A DNA stretch of 64,000 nt from Polycyclovorans algicola TG408. Lineage in GTDB: Bacteria; Pseudomonadota; Gammaproteobacteria; Nevskiales; Nevskiaceae. Below, piece by piece: positions 42,905 through 51,536 of this stretch. A model generated the notes under the pieces. The model made no database searches. It was given only the letters and a program-made list of their open reading frames with translations, and was not told the origin of the DNA. The first letter of the stretch is position 1. Every line of letters begins with the position of its first letter. The position numbers and the translations under genes are program-made. The stretch is taken from assembly GCF_000711245.1 (NCBI RefSeq), contig NZ_JOMH01000001.1, forward strand, positions 310,001 to 374,000, written 5' to 3'.

Positions 42905-43585
42905 TCACGGTCGGCCCAGCACCTCGCCCAACCAGCGCCCGATCTCGGTGATTTGTTCAAGGCAGACCTGATGCGCCATTGGGTAGGCGCGCCACTGCGG
43001 GGCAAAGCCCAGCGTGGTGATTTGCTCGGCGGCCATTTGCCCCAGTGGCATGGGCAGCACCGGGTCGTGCTGGCCGTGCATGACCATGATGGGCAAGTCG
43101 CGCGCCGTCAGATCGTCGGCGGTGAGCACCGCGTTGGCGCCGGGCAGATAGGTCGACAACGTCAGCAGGCCGGCGAGTCGCGGCGTGTGGCGCAGCGCGG
43201 TGTGGTAAGCGATGGCACCGCCCTGCGAGAAGCCGGCGACGACGATACGTGCAGCCGGGACCCCGCTTTCGATCTCGCGCGCAATACGCCGCGCCAGACG
43301 CTGACGCGAGGCCGCGATGCCGGCGTCATCAACGGCGCCGTTGCGATCGAGCGTGGCAATGTCGTACCACGCGCGCATCGACATGCCGCCGTTGAGTGTT
43401 ACTGGCCGCACCTCGGCGTGCGGAAACACGAAGCGGACGCTGTGCCCGGCGTGCAGGCCCAACTCGGGAACGATGGGCACGAAATCGTGGCCGTCGGCGC
43501 CCAGTCCGTGCAGCCAGATCACGCAGGCATCGGCAGGCTGAAGGGGTTCAAGGCGCACTTCAAGATCGGATTCGACAGGGGTCAT
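42905..43585 (-). CDS. Carboxylesterase/phospholipase family alpha/beta hydrolase
   Basis: A 226-residue PF02230-type esterase. WLHGLGADGHDF gives the oxyanion loop, VAGFSQGGAIAY the nucleophilic serine, HGQHDPVLP the aspartate, and PMAHQVCLEQ the histidine. It should hydrolyse short- to medium-chain esters in the cytoplasm. The ATG at 43585 begins the recognisable family sequence. It is divergent from lptM. Confidence 0.93.
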   Translation of the reverse strand: MTPVESDLEVRLEPLQPADACVIWLHGLGADGHDFVPIVPELGLHAGHSVRFVFPHAEVRPVTLNGGMSMRAWYDIATLDRNGAVDDAGIAASRQRLARRIAREIESGVPAARIVVAGFSQGGAIAYHTALRHTPRLAGLLTLSTYLPGANAVLTADDLTARDLPIMVMHGQHDPVLPMPLGQMAAEQITTLGFAPQWRAYPMAHQVCLEQITEIGRWLGEVLGRP

Positions 43586-43636
43586 GGGCAGGCTGGCTTG
43601 GCGGGATCGGGCGCGGGTTGCGCGTAAACTGGGCAC

Positions 43637-43849
43637 ATGATCACACGACCTTTCCGCACGGCGCTGACGGTGCTGCTCGGCAGCCTGGCGCTGGCGGCCT
43701 GCGGCCAGAGCGGCGATCTGTACCTGCCCGGCGAGGCGCCCGCGTCGCAGCAGCCACCGGTTCAGACCCGCCCCAGCCCAACCGCCGCGCCCGAGCCCAC
43801 GACCGCGCCAACCCCCGAACCCACTCCGCGCCCCGAGGCGTTGCCCTGA
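43637..43849 (+). CDS. lptM: LptM-like small lipoprotein
   Basis: A 70-residue lipoprotein with a signal sequence ending LALAACG and the characteristic GQSGDLYLP just after the lipidated cysteine, followed by a Pro/Thr-rich tail. LptM (YifL) assists maturation of the LptDE complex in the outer membrane. The gene order lptM-lysA supports the call, as this pair is common in gammaproteobacteria. Its stop overlaps the lysA start by one base. Confidence 0.85.
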   Translation: MITRPFRTALTVLLGSLALAACGQSGDLYLPGEAPASQQPPVQTRPSPTAAPEPTTAPTPEPTPRPEALP

Positions 43850-45096
43850 TGGATGCTTTCACCCCTCGCGACGGCGTACTGCACGCCGAATCCGTGCCCT
43901 GTCCAGCCATTGCCAAGGCGGTCGGAACGCCCTGCTATGTCTATTCGCGTGCAGCGCTGACCGCCGCCTACCGCGCCTTTGACGAGGCGCTGGCCGGCCA
44001 CCCGCATCAGATTCATTTTGCGGTGAAGGCCAATTCCAACCTTGCCGTGCTGGGTGTGCTGGCGCGGCTGGGCAGCGGCTTCGACATCGTCTCGGGTGGC
44101 GAACTGCAACGCGTACTGGCGGCCGGCGGCGACGCGGCCAAAACCGTGTTCTCGGGCGTCGGCAAGACCGAAGCCGAAATGCGCCTCGCGCTAGATGCGG
44201 GCGTCGGCTGCTTCAACGTCGAGTCGGCCTCGGAGATGACGCGCCTCAACCGCGTGGCGCTGGCAATGGGCAAGGTGGCGCCGTTGGCGCTGCGGGTCAA
44301 TCCGGATGTCGATGCCAACACCCATCCCTACATCTCCACGGGCCTGAAGCAGAACAAGTTCGGCGTCGACTTCGACATCGCCGAAGCCCTGTACGCCGAG
44401 GCTCAGGCGCTGCCAGGGCTGCGCGTCGACGGCATCGCCAGCCACATCGGCTCGCAACTGCTGACACTGCAGCCGTTTCTGGATGCCTTGGACCGCGTGC
44501 TGACCCTGGTCGACCGTCTCACCGCGCGGGGCATTGTCATGCGACACATCGATGTCGGCGGCGGGCTCGGCGTGCGCTATCGCGATGAAGCGCCGCCCAC
44601 ACCGGCGACGTGGGCGGCGGCGGTCACCCGCAAACTGGTCGGCCGCGGGCTGGCGCTGCACACCGAGCCGGGCCGTGCCATTGCCGCCAACGCCGGCGTG
44701 CTGCTGACTCGGGTCGAAGCACTGAAAGCCAACGAGGTCAAACATTTCGCCGTGGTCGACGCCGCCATGAACGACCTGCTGCGGCCGGCGCTGTACAACG
44801 CGTGGATGGACATCGTTCGTGTCGATGCTGCCAGCGAGGCGCCGCTGCAAACCTACGACATCGTTGGCCCTGTGTGCGAAACCGGCGACTGGTTGGGCCG
44901 CGAGCGGCCGCTGGCGCTGGCCGAGGGCGACCTGCTGGCGGTGCGCTCGGCAGGTGCTTACGGCTTCACCATGGCCTCCAACTACAACTCGCGTGGCCGG
45001 GCGGCCGAGGTGATGGTCGACGGCAAACAGTTTCATGTGGTGCGTGCACGCGAAACCTTCGACGACCTGATTCGCGGCGAGCGCCTGCTGCCATGA
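43849..45096 (+). CDS. lysA: Diaminopimelate decarboxylase
   Basis: A 415-residue PLP enzyme of fold type III. FAVKANSN carries the PLP lysine, the glycine-rich phosphate loop is HIDVGGGLGVRY, EPGRAI is seen, and the CETGDWL motif supplies the second-subunit cysteine. It converts meso-diaminopimelate to lysine. It is coupled to lptM upstream and polA downstream (ATGA overlap at 45093). dapF is not adjacent. Confidence 0.95.
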   Translation: MDAFTPRDGVLHAESVPCPAIAKAVGTPCYVYSRAALTAAYRAFDEALAGHPHQIHFAVKANSNLAVLGVLARLGSGFDIVSGGELQRVLAAGGDAAKTVFSGVGKTEAEMRLALDAGVGCFNVESASEMTRLNRVALAMGKVAPLALRVNPDVDANTHPYISTGLKQNKFGVDFDIAEALYAEAQALPGLRVDGIASHIGSQLLTLQPFLDALDRVLTLVDRLTARGIVMRHIDVGGGLGVRYRDEAPPTPATWAAAVTRKLVGRGLALHTEPGRAIAANAGVLLTRVEALKANEVKHFAVVDAAMNDLLRPALYNAWMDIVRVDAASEAPLQTYDIVGPVCETGDWLGRERPLALAEGDLLAVRSAGAYGFTMASNYNSRGRAAEVMVDGKQFHVVRARETFDDLIRGERLLP

Positions 45097-47882
45097 GCAC
45101 GACCGAACGCGGCGCCCCGCTGATTCTCATCGATGGCTCGTCGTGGCTGTTTCGCGCCTTTCACGCGCTGCCGCCGCTGACCAGCGCCGAAGGGGAACCC
45201 ACCGGCGCGGTGTTCGGCTTCTTCAACATGCTGCGGCGGCTCAACAAAGACTATGCGCCGGAGCGTATCTGCGTGGTCTTCGACCCGCCGGGCGACACCT
45301 TTCGCAACGCGTGGCACCCCGAGTACAAGGCCAATCGTGGCGAGACGCCAGAAGACCTGAAAAGCCAGTTCCCGCGCATTCGCGAACTGCTGGGCGCCAT
45401 GGCGATGCCGGTGGTCACCGTCGACGGCGTCGAAGCCGATGACGTCATTGGCACGCTCACCGCACAGGCGCGTGCCGCAGGGCTGGACGTGCTGATCGTC
45501 AGCTCCGACAAAGATCTTGCCCAGCTGGTCGGCGCCGACGTGCACCTGCTCGACACCATGAAAAACCGGCGCATGGACGCCGGCGGTGTGGTCGAGAAGT
45601 TTGGCGTGCGGCCCGAGCAGATCATTGACTACCTGACCCTGATCGGCGACACCAGCGACAACATTCCCGGCGTGCCCGGCGTCGGCCCCAAGACCGCGGC
45701 CAAATGGCTGGCCGAGTACCAAACCCTCGACGCCTTGCTGGCCGATGCCGACAACATCAAGGGCAAGATCGGCGAACGCCTGCGCGAGGCGATGGGCCAC
45801 CTGCCGCTGTCGAAAAAGCTGGTGACGCTGGTCTGCGACGTGGCGCTTCCGGTGACCTTGGACGCGCTGGTGCCTGGCGCCGCCGATCAGGACCGCGTCA
45901 ATGCCTTGCTTGACCGGCTGGGCTTCAAGGGCGCGCGCGAACTGCCGCAGCGCGACGCGGATGCGCCCAAGCCGCCCGCGCCCGATGCAGCCACCGTCAT
46001 CACCGCGCCCGCCGCGACGACCGACGACGTGCCGGCCCCTGCGCAGGTCGATACCGAAACCGATTGCGTGCTCCGCGAGGCGCAGCTCGACGAGTGGATT
46101 GCCCGGCTTGAGGGCGCGTCACTGATCTGCATCGACACTGAGACCGATGCGCTGGATGCCCATCAAGCGCGGCTGGTCGGTATCGCGCTGGCCACCGAGC
46201 CCGGCAAGGGCGCTTACATTCCACTGGCGCACCGCTACCTCGATGCGCCAGACCAATTGGCCATGGATCGCGTCGTTGCCCGGCTCAAACCGCTGCTCGA
46301 AGACCCGACCCGCGCCAAGCTGGGGCAAAACCTCAAGTACGACCTGAACGTGCTGGCGCGGCACGGCATCCGCCTGCGCGGCGTGCTGCACGACACCATG
46401 CTGCAAAGCTACGTGCTCGACGCCGGCAGCCACCGTCACGACATGGACTCGCTGGCCAAGACCCACCTCGATTTCACCACCACCTCGTTCAGCGATGTGG
46501 CCGGCAAGGGCAAGACGCAGCTCACCTTCGACCAGGTCGCGCTGGAGCAGGCCGCGCCCTACGCCGCCGAAGATGCGGACATCACCCTGCGCCTGCACGG
46601 CGTGCTGCACCCGCGCCTCAGTGCCGACCCGCAGTTGCTCAAGGTGTACGACACGCTGGAACGGCCACTGATGCCGATTCTGGCGGCGATCGAAGCCCGC
46701 GGCGTGCGCATCGACCCCGACAAGCTCAAGACCCTCAGCGCCACGTTGCACGACGGCATGGGCCGACTCGAGGCCGAGGCCTTCGAAGCGGCCGGCGGAC
46801 CGTTCAACCTCGGCTCGCCCAAGCAGATTGGCGCGCTGCTGTTCGATACGCTCAAGCTTCCGGTGAAGGCGCGCACGCCCAAGGGCGAGCCGTCCACCGC
46901 CGAAGACGTGCTGGAAGAGCTGAGCGCAGAGCACCCGTTGCCGCGGCTGATTCTCGACTGGCGCAGCCTGTCGAAACTGCGCTCGACTTACACCGAAACC
47001 CTGCCGCAGATGGTCAACCCGACCACCGGCCGGGTGCACACCAGCTATCACCAGGCTGTCGCCGCCACCGGGCGGCTGTCGTCGTCCGACCCCAACCTTC
47101 AGAACATTCCCATCCGGACCGAGGCCGGACGCGAAATCCGCAAGGCGTTCATCGCCGCCGACGGCAAGGCGCTGCTGGCCATCGACTATTCACAAATCGA
47201 ACTGCGGCTGATGGCGCATTTCTCGGAAGATGAAAAGCTCATCGAGGCCTTCGTCAGCGGTCAGGACATTCACCGCGCCACCGCCGCCGAGGTGTTCGGT
47301 GTGGCGACCGACACCGTCAGCGACGAGCAGCGCCGCGCCGCCAAGGCGATCAACTTCGGCCTGATCTACGGCATTTCGGCGTTCGGACTGGCGCGCAACA
47401 TCGGCGTGGCGCGCGGTGAGGCAGCGAGCATCATCGAGCGATTCTTCGACCGCTACCCCGGCGTCAAGGCCTACATGGACGGCACCCGCGCCAAAGCGCA
47501 CGAGCAGGGCTTTGTCGAAACCTGGTTCGGGCGACGACTGATGCTGCCCAACATCAAGGCTCGCAACGCTGCCTTGCGCCAGGGCGCCGAGCGCATCGCC
47601 ATCAATGCGCCGCTGCAAGGCACCGCCGCCGACCTGATCAAGATGGCGATGATTGACCTTGAAACCTGGCTGGCCGAAACCGCGCCCGACATTCACATGA
47701 CGATGCAGGTCCACGACGAACTGGTGTTCGAAGGCCCGGAGGCGGCGCTGCGCCAACATGCCCCGGCCATTGCCACGCGCATGTGCCGTTTGACCCCCTT
47801 GAATGTGCCGCTGGTCGCCGACTTCGGCATCGGTGCGCATTGGGATGCCGCACACGGCGGCGATGGCAGCGCAAGTAGCTGA
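45093..47882 (+). CDS. polA: DNA polymerase I
   Basis: A 929-residue polymerase with three domains: 5'-3' exonuclease/flap domain (about 1-300; VDGVEADDVIGTL and GDTSDNIPGVPGVGPKTAAKWL), 3'-5' proofreading exonuclease (about 340-520) and polymerase A domain (from about 540). The proofreading acidic residues are present (CIDTETDALD), so this domain should be active. Polymerase motifs A (LLAIDYSQIELRLMAH), B (RRAAKAINFGLIYG) and C (MQVHDELVFE) are intact. It overlaps lysA by four bases. Confidence 0.97.
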   Translation: MSTTERGAPLILIDGSSWLFRAFHALPPLTSAEGEPTGAVFGFFNMLRRLNKDYAPERICVVFDPPGDTFRNAWHPEYKANRGETPEDLKSQFPRIRELLGAMAMPVVTVDGVEADDVIGTLTAQARAAGLDVLIVSSDKDLAQLVGADVHLLDTMKNRRMDAGGVVEKFGVRPEQIIDYLTLIGDTSDNIPGVPGVGPKTAAKWLAEYQTLDALLADADNIKGKIGERLREAMGHLPLSKKLVTLVCDVALPVTLDALVPGAADQDRVNALLDRLGFKGARELPQRDADAPKPPAPDAATVITAPAATTDDVPAPAQVDTETDCVLREAQLDEWIARLEGASLICIDTETDALDAHQARLVGIALATEPGKGAYIPLAHRYLDAPDQLAMDRVVARLKPLLEDPTRAKLGQNLKYDLNVLARHGIRLRGVLHDTMLQSYVLDAGSHRHDMDSLAKTHLDFTTTSFSDVAGKGKTQLTFDQVALEQAAPYAAEDADITLRLHGVLHPRLSADPQLLKVYDTLERPLMPILAAIEARGVRIDPDKLKTLSATLHDGMGRLEAEAFEAAGGPFNLGSPKQIGALLFDTLKLPVKARTPKGEPSTAEDVLEELSAEHPLPRLILDWRSLSKLRSTYTETLPQMVNPTTGRVHTSYHQAVAATGRLSSSDPNLQNIPIRTEAGREIRKAFIAADGKALLAIDYSQIELRLMAHFSEDEKLIEAFVSGQDIHRATAAEVFGVATDTVSDEQRRAAKAINFGLIYGISAFGLARNIGVARGEAASIIERFFDRYPGVKAYMDGTRAKAHEQGFVETWFGRRLMLPNIKARNAALRQGAERIAINAPLQGTAADLIKMAMIDLETWLAETAPDIHMTMQVHDELVFEGPEAALRQHAPAIATRMCRLTPLNVPLVADFGIGAHWDAAHGGDGSASS

Positions 47883-48019
47883 TCGAATTCGATATTTAGT
47901 TTGAATGAGACGGCCGACAGATGTGCCCGGTGCGAACACCGCGCGTGCCAAGTCACTGATTTTGTTGAGCGTGGATCGGGCGGTGAACGCGGCGAAGGTC
48001 GGTGCTTGAAATTGTCCGC
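47883..48019 (+). promoter_or_regulatory. Region upstream of the first small RNA
   Basis: About 135 bases after polA without a gene. It should contain the promoter of the first small RNA. A TGAAAT box at 48007-48012 could be the -10 element, but no well-placed -35 box is seen. Confidence 0.35.
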
Positions 48020-48181
48020 GAACCGCCCTGAACTTTCCCCTTGAACCGTCGTCTGACTTAGCGAGAGGCAACCCTCCCTTGTTGCCTCTCCCGCCTTCAC
48101 TCCCTGGGCGGTTATTCCGGCTCCCCCCAACGCCGGAATTTGGTCACCCGACGGTTTCCCCGAGCCGTCGGGTGTTTTTTT
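48020..48181 (+). ncRNA. Small RNA copy 1, C-rich loops, Spot 42 position
   Basis: A candidate trans-acting small RNA of about 160 bases between polA and engB, the place of Spot 42 (spf) in E. coli. It has four stable hairpins in a row: 48063-48090 (10-bp stem, loop CCTCCCTT), 48091-48111 (loop TTCACTCCCT), 48114-48139 (8-bp stem, loop TCCCCCCAAC) and a terminator 48146-48181 (9-bp stem, loop TTTCCCCGAG, T7). Each loop carries CUCCC or CCCC, complementary to Shine-Dalgarno sequences. C-rich loops are known from the Xanthomonas sRNA sX13. The 5' end is estimated from where similarity to copy 2 begins. Confidence 0.85.
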
Positions 48182-48217
48182 GAGCGCGATTTGCCGGCAT
48201 GCGCAATCAATCACAAA

Positions 48218-48223
48218 TTTAAT
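48218..48223 (+). promoter_or_regulatory. Probable -10 element of small RNA copy 2
   Basis: TTTAAT lies in a short AT-rich island (48211-48224) just upstream of the second small RNA and would place the start near 48230, where similarity between the copies begins. TTGCCG at 48191 is too far away (21 bases) for a standard -35 element. Confidence 0.4.
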
Positions 48224-48228
48224 TGGGC

Positions 48229-48387
48229 GGCCGCCGAACTTCCCCCCGGCCGGGCCGTCTGATCTAGCGAGAGGCAGCCCTCCCTCTGCCTCTCCCGCCC
48301 CCCCCTCCCTGGGCGGACAATTCCGGCACTCCCCAGCGCCGGAATCTGGTTACCCGACGGTTCCCCCGAGCCGTCGGGTATTTTTTT
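48229..48387 (+). ncRNA. Small RNA copy 2, tandem duplicate
   Basis: A second, clearly homologous copy of the preceding RNA. The four hairpins recur at 48269-48294 (9-bp stem, loop CCCTCCCT), 48295-48316 (loop of C's ending CTCCCT), 48320-48345 (8-bp stem, loop ACTCCCCAGC) and the terminator 48352-48387 (9-bp stem, loop TTCCCCCGAG, T7). Stems are conserved, with compensatory shortening of hairpin 1, while loops vary but stay C-rich. It has its own terminator and an upstream AT-rich box, so it is probably transcribed independently of copy 1. Confidence 0.85.
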
Positions 48388-48404
48388 GGGGCCTTGCCTG
48401 CGCG

Positions 48405-49052
48405 TCAGCCCGCCTCGGGTGCCTCGTCAGCGGCCAATGGGTGTCCGGCAGCATCAATGCCCAACCACATCATCAGGTGCTCGCGTGCCGGCTCAAGCCC
48501 GGTGCGGGCAGTGGCCGAGAACAAGGCCACCGAGCAGGCCGGCTGCTCGCGTTCGGCCAAGGCCTTCTGCACCGTCAACAGGGTGTTCTTGGAGGCGCCA
48601 TAGCCGAGCTTGTCGGCCTTGGTCAGCAGCGCGTGAATCGGCATGTGACGCGCCTTTGCCCAGTCGAGCATCTGCGTGTCGAAATCGGTCAGCGGATGGC
48701 GAATGTCCATGATCAGCACCACCCCCGCCAGGGTTTGCCGCACCTGCATGTACTGCTCGATGAGTTTGCCCCAGTCGCGCCGCACCTGGCCGGGCACTTG
48801 CGCGTAGCCGTAGCCCGGCAAGTCAACGAAGCGGCCGCCGGGCACTTCAAACAGGTTGATGAGCTGCGTGCGGCCAGGTGTTTTCGACACCCGCGCAAGG
48901 GCACGCAGGCCGCACAGGGTGTTCAGCGCCGACGACTTGCCTGCATTGGAGCGCCCGGCAAAGGCGATCTCCGGGAGCGGGTCATCGAGGAGCTGCTCGA
49001 TGCGGGCGCAGGACAACATGAAGGTGGCGCGCGCAAATGGGTTCTGTGACAT
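48405..49052 (-). CDS. engB: Ribosome biogenesis GTP-binding protein EngB
   Basis: A 215-residue small GTPase. Motifs in order: G1 GRSNAGKSS, G2/switch region TPGRTQLINLF, G3 DLPGYGYA, G4 LTKADK. It acts in large ribosomal subunit assembly and is usually essential. The ATG at 49052 begins the typical family N-terminus. It is divergent from the cytochrome c4 gene and convergent with the small RNA genes, whose last terminator ends 18 bases from its stop. Confidence 0.95.
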   Translation of the reverse strand: MSQNPFARATFMLSCARIEQLLDDPLPEIAFAGRSNAGKSSALNTLCGLRALARVSKTPGRTQLINLFEVPGGRFVDLPGYGYAQVPGQVRRDWGKLIEQYMQVRQTLAGVVLIMDIRHPLTDFDTQMLDWAKARHMPIHALLTKADKLGYGASKNTLLTVQKALAEREQPACSVALFSATARTGLEPAREHLMMWLGIDAAGHPLAADEAPEAG

Positions 49053-49143
49053 GAGGCCTTGAGTGTAGAATTGCGGATTCTTCTGAACCTTATACCCGGT
49101 CGGTGCCTGCTCGGCGCATCGATCTTTCCGGAGCCCCAACAAA

Positions 49144-49773
49144 ATGAAGCGTTTGGTCCTTGCCCTTGTACTGTGCGCCCCGCTGCTCGCTGTTGCAGAA
49201 ACGTCGGGCGACCTGTTCACCCGTGGCGATGCTGCCAACGGCGAGAAACTGGCGGGCACCTGCGCCGCATGTCACGGCCCGGCGGGCGTCAGCGGCAATC
49301 CCGAATGGCCGAGTCTGGCCCAGCAAAACGCGCAATACACCTACGAACAGCTCAAGGCTTTCAAAGAGGGCGTGCGCAACAACCCCCTGATGTCATCGCA
49401 GGCCGCCGGCCTGTCCGATCAGGACATGCGCGACCTGGCAGCCTATTTTGCCGAGCAAACCTACAAGCCCGGTGTCGCCAGTGAAGAGGCCGTGGCCGTC
49501 GCCGAGCCGCTGTACCGCGCGGGCGATCTGGAACGCGGCATCATGGGCTGCGCCGGCTGCCACGCGCCCAACGGCGTCGGCAACCCGGCCACGGGCTACC
49601 CCAAGCTCGCCGGTCAGCACGCCACCTACAGTGCCCAGCGACTGCGCGCCTACCGCAGCGGCGACGGCATCGACAGCGCCAACGGCAAGATCATGGCGGC
49701 CATCGCGGCCAAACTCACCGACGAAGAAATTGACGCACTCGCCTCGTATCTGAACGGGCTTCAGATTCGGTAA
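49144..49773 (+). CDS. Cytochrome c4 (dihaem)
   Basis: A 209-residue periplasmic protein with a signal peptide (to about residue 19) and two class I cytochrome c domains. The haem motifs are CAACH and CAGCH; distal methionines are expected in the NNPLMS and NGKIMAA segments. Cytochrome c4 carries electrons from the bc1 complex to cytochrome oxidases. The neighbours engB and dsbA match the usual gammaproteobacterial order. Confidence 0.95.
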   Translation: MKRLVLALVLCAPLLAVAETSGDLFTRGDAANGEKLAGTCAACHGPAGVSGNPEWPSLAQQNAQYTYEQLKAFKEGVRNNPLMSSQAAGLSDQDMRDLAAYFAEQTYKPGVASEEAVAVAEPLYRAGDLERGIMGCAGCHAPNGVGNPATGYPKLAGQHATYSAQRLRAYRSGDGIDSANGKIMAAIAAKLTDEEIDALASYLNGLQIR

Positions 49774-49865
49774 AGGCGCTGGCGGCTATCCCACAGCCTC
49801 GCATCCCGACGCGCCGGCGCTTCGTGACCCACCGAGCCCCGGCGCGCTTTCATCAGGAGATCAGC

Positions 49866-50507
49866 ATGCTGCTACGTGTCATCGCCCTGGGCCTCAGCGC
49901 CCTGACGTTTGCCTGCTCGGCCGAGTCCCCCGCAAACTTTTCGGCCGGCAAGGATTACCGCGAAGTCCGCGACGTCCAAGCCCCTGCCGACCCGGCCAAG
50001 ATCAGCGTGCAGGAGTTCTTCTGGTACGGCTGCAATCACTGCTACAACTTTGAGTCCAACCTGACGCCGTGGAAGAAGTCGCTGCCGGCCGACGTGCAAT
50101 TCGAAGCCGTGCCCAACAGCCTGGGTCGCCCGGTCGGCGTGCTGCACAGCAAGGCCTTTTACACCGCCGAGACCCTGAAGGTGATGGACGTCATGCACGA
50201 AAAGCTGTTTCAGGCCATGCACGTACAGCGACTGCAATTGTCCACCGACGCGCAGATTGTCGGCTTATTTGAAGCCCACACCTCGCTGATGCCTGACGTG
50301 GTGCAAAACACCTTCAATGGCTTTGCCGTAGACGCCCGGGTGCGGCGCGCCGAGAAGCTGTCACGCGATTTCGGCGTGAGTAGCACCCCCACCGTGGTGG
50401 TCGGCGGCAAGTACTACACCAACCCGTCGATGGCCGGTGGATTCGATGAGATGCTGGCCATCACCGACCATTTGATCGACAAGGTGCGTGCCGAGCGCGA
50501 GCGGTAA
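49866..50507 (+). CDS. dsbA: Thiol:disulfide interchange protein DsbA
   Basis: A 213-residue exported thioredoxin-fold oxidase. The active site CNHC is at residues 56-59 (FFWYGCNHCYNFE), and the cis-proline loop is SSTPTVVVGG. A cysteine in the signal region (TFACSAES) could make it a lipoprotein. It introduces disulfides into exported proteins. GGAGA precedes the ATG at a good distance. An intrinsic terminator lies 24 bases after the stop, inside the next gene. Confidence 0.94.
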   Translation: MLLRVIALGLSALTFACSAESPANFSAGKDYREVRDVQAPADPAKISVQEFFWYGCNHCYNFESNLTPWKKSLPADVQFEAVPNSLGRPVGVLHSKAFYTAETLKVMDVMHEKLFQAMHVQRLQLSTDAQIVGLFEAHTSLMPDVVQNTFNGFAVDARVRRAEKLSRDFGVSSTPTVVVGGKYYTNPSMAGGFDEMLAITDHLIDKVRAERER

Positions 50508-50528
50508 GCCTCGGTGACGGCACGCATC

Positions 50529-51536
50529 ATGACCCGGCGACTGGCCGGGTTTTTTTTGCTGGCGATTCTGTCGATGACGGTGCCGGCCGCAGCGTCAGTG
50601 CCGGTTGCGCTGGGCACTGTGGCACAGGCCTGCAGCGCGTTCGCCCAACGTCTGCGCAGCGTCGACGAGGGCGATTGCAAGGCGCTGAACCTGATCAACG
50701 ATGCCGGATCGCAAAGCGGGTTCCCGCTGCTCTACCAAGACTTTCTGCCGCGACCCGAGCGCAAGGACGCGCCGCGCATCCTGATGATCGGCGGCATGCA
50801 CGGCGACGAGTTGACCACGGTGAGTCTCAGCTTTTTGTGGATGAAACGGCTGCAGACCGAGCGCCTGCAGCCGTTTCATTGGCGGGTGATGCCGGCCTCC
50901 AACCCCGACGGCCTGCTCGAGCGCCCTGCGCGACGCATGAACCGCCGGGGCATCGACCTGAACCGCAATTTTCCGTCTGCAGACTGGGCGGCGCGGGCCC
51001 AGGATTACTGGCAGCGCCGCACCGGTGCCGATCCACGCCGTTTTCCAGGCCCAGCCGCGCTGTCGGAACCCGAGGCGCGATGGGTGGCCGCACACATCGA
51101 GGCGTTCCGGCCACACGCGATCGTCAGCGTTCACGCCCCTTATGGCCTGCTCGACTTCGATGGGCCGCAGACCCCGCCGCGCCGCTTCGGGCCGCTGCAG
51201 CTGCGGCAACTCGGCACCTTCCCAGGCTCGCTGGGCAATTACGCGGGGGTCGACCTGGGGCTGCCGGTGATCACCCTGGAGTTGCCGCATGCGGGCCTGA
51301 TGCCAAGCCCCTCACACGCCCGGCGCATCTGGACCGACATGCTCACCTGGCTGACCGAGAATCTTCCGAAGCGGGCGTATTCGGCATGGCATCCGCCGTT
51401 GCGTCTTCCGACCGGCCCTGAGGCCGAAGCTGACCCTGAAGGTCGTCTTTCAGCGTTCCTTCCCACAGCTTTGCGCCCGTCAGATAGCCGGCATGACCCA
51501 CTGCGTGCGCTGCAACCGGTGTGGTCAACAGAATGA
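50529..51536 (+). CDS. Exported M14-family zinc carboxypeptidase-like protein
   Basis: A 335-residue protein with a signal peptide (MTRRLAGFFLLAIL...) and an M14 peptidase/succinylglutamate-desuccinylase-like domain. Zinc ligands appear as GGMHGDE and a later SVHAPY histidine, the substrate arginine region as DLNRNFP, and the catalytic glutamate as ITLELP. MpaA-like murein peptide amidases have this set. A GTG at 50514 is an alternative start. An intrinsic terminator is formed by codons 2-10. The last 194 bases overlap the 3' end of the convergent mrpG gene. Confidence 0.85.
   Translation: MTRRLAGFFLLAILSMTVPAAASVPVALGTVAQACSAFAQRLRSVDEGDCKALNLINDAGSQSGFPLLYQDFLPRPERKDAPRILMIGGMHGDELTTVSLSFLWMKRLQTERLQPFHWRVMPASNPDGLLERPARRMNRRGIDLNRNFPSADWAARAQDYWQRRTGADPRRFPGPAALSEPEARWVAAHIEAFRPHAIVSVHAPYGLLDFDGPQTPPRRFGPLQLRQLGTFPGSLGNYAGVDLGLPVITLELPHAGLMPSPSHARRIWTDMLTWLTENLPKRAYSAWHPPLRLPTGPEAEADPEGRLSAFLPTALRPSDSRHDPLRALQPVWSTE
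50532..50557 (+). terminator. Intrinsic terminator inside the M14 signal-peptide codons
   Basis: ACCCGGC (50532-50538), a 5-base loop and GCCGGGT (50544-50550) running into eight T's (50550-50557). It is a textbook Rho-independent terminator for dsbA, but lies within the first ten codons of the downstream gene. Confidence 0.85.

Noticed and set aside
48020-48387. CRISPR or simple tandem repeat
   Set aside because: Only two units, each about 160 bases with conserved hairpins and its own terminator, which is the pattern of duplicated RNA genes.
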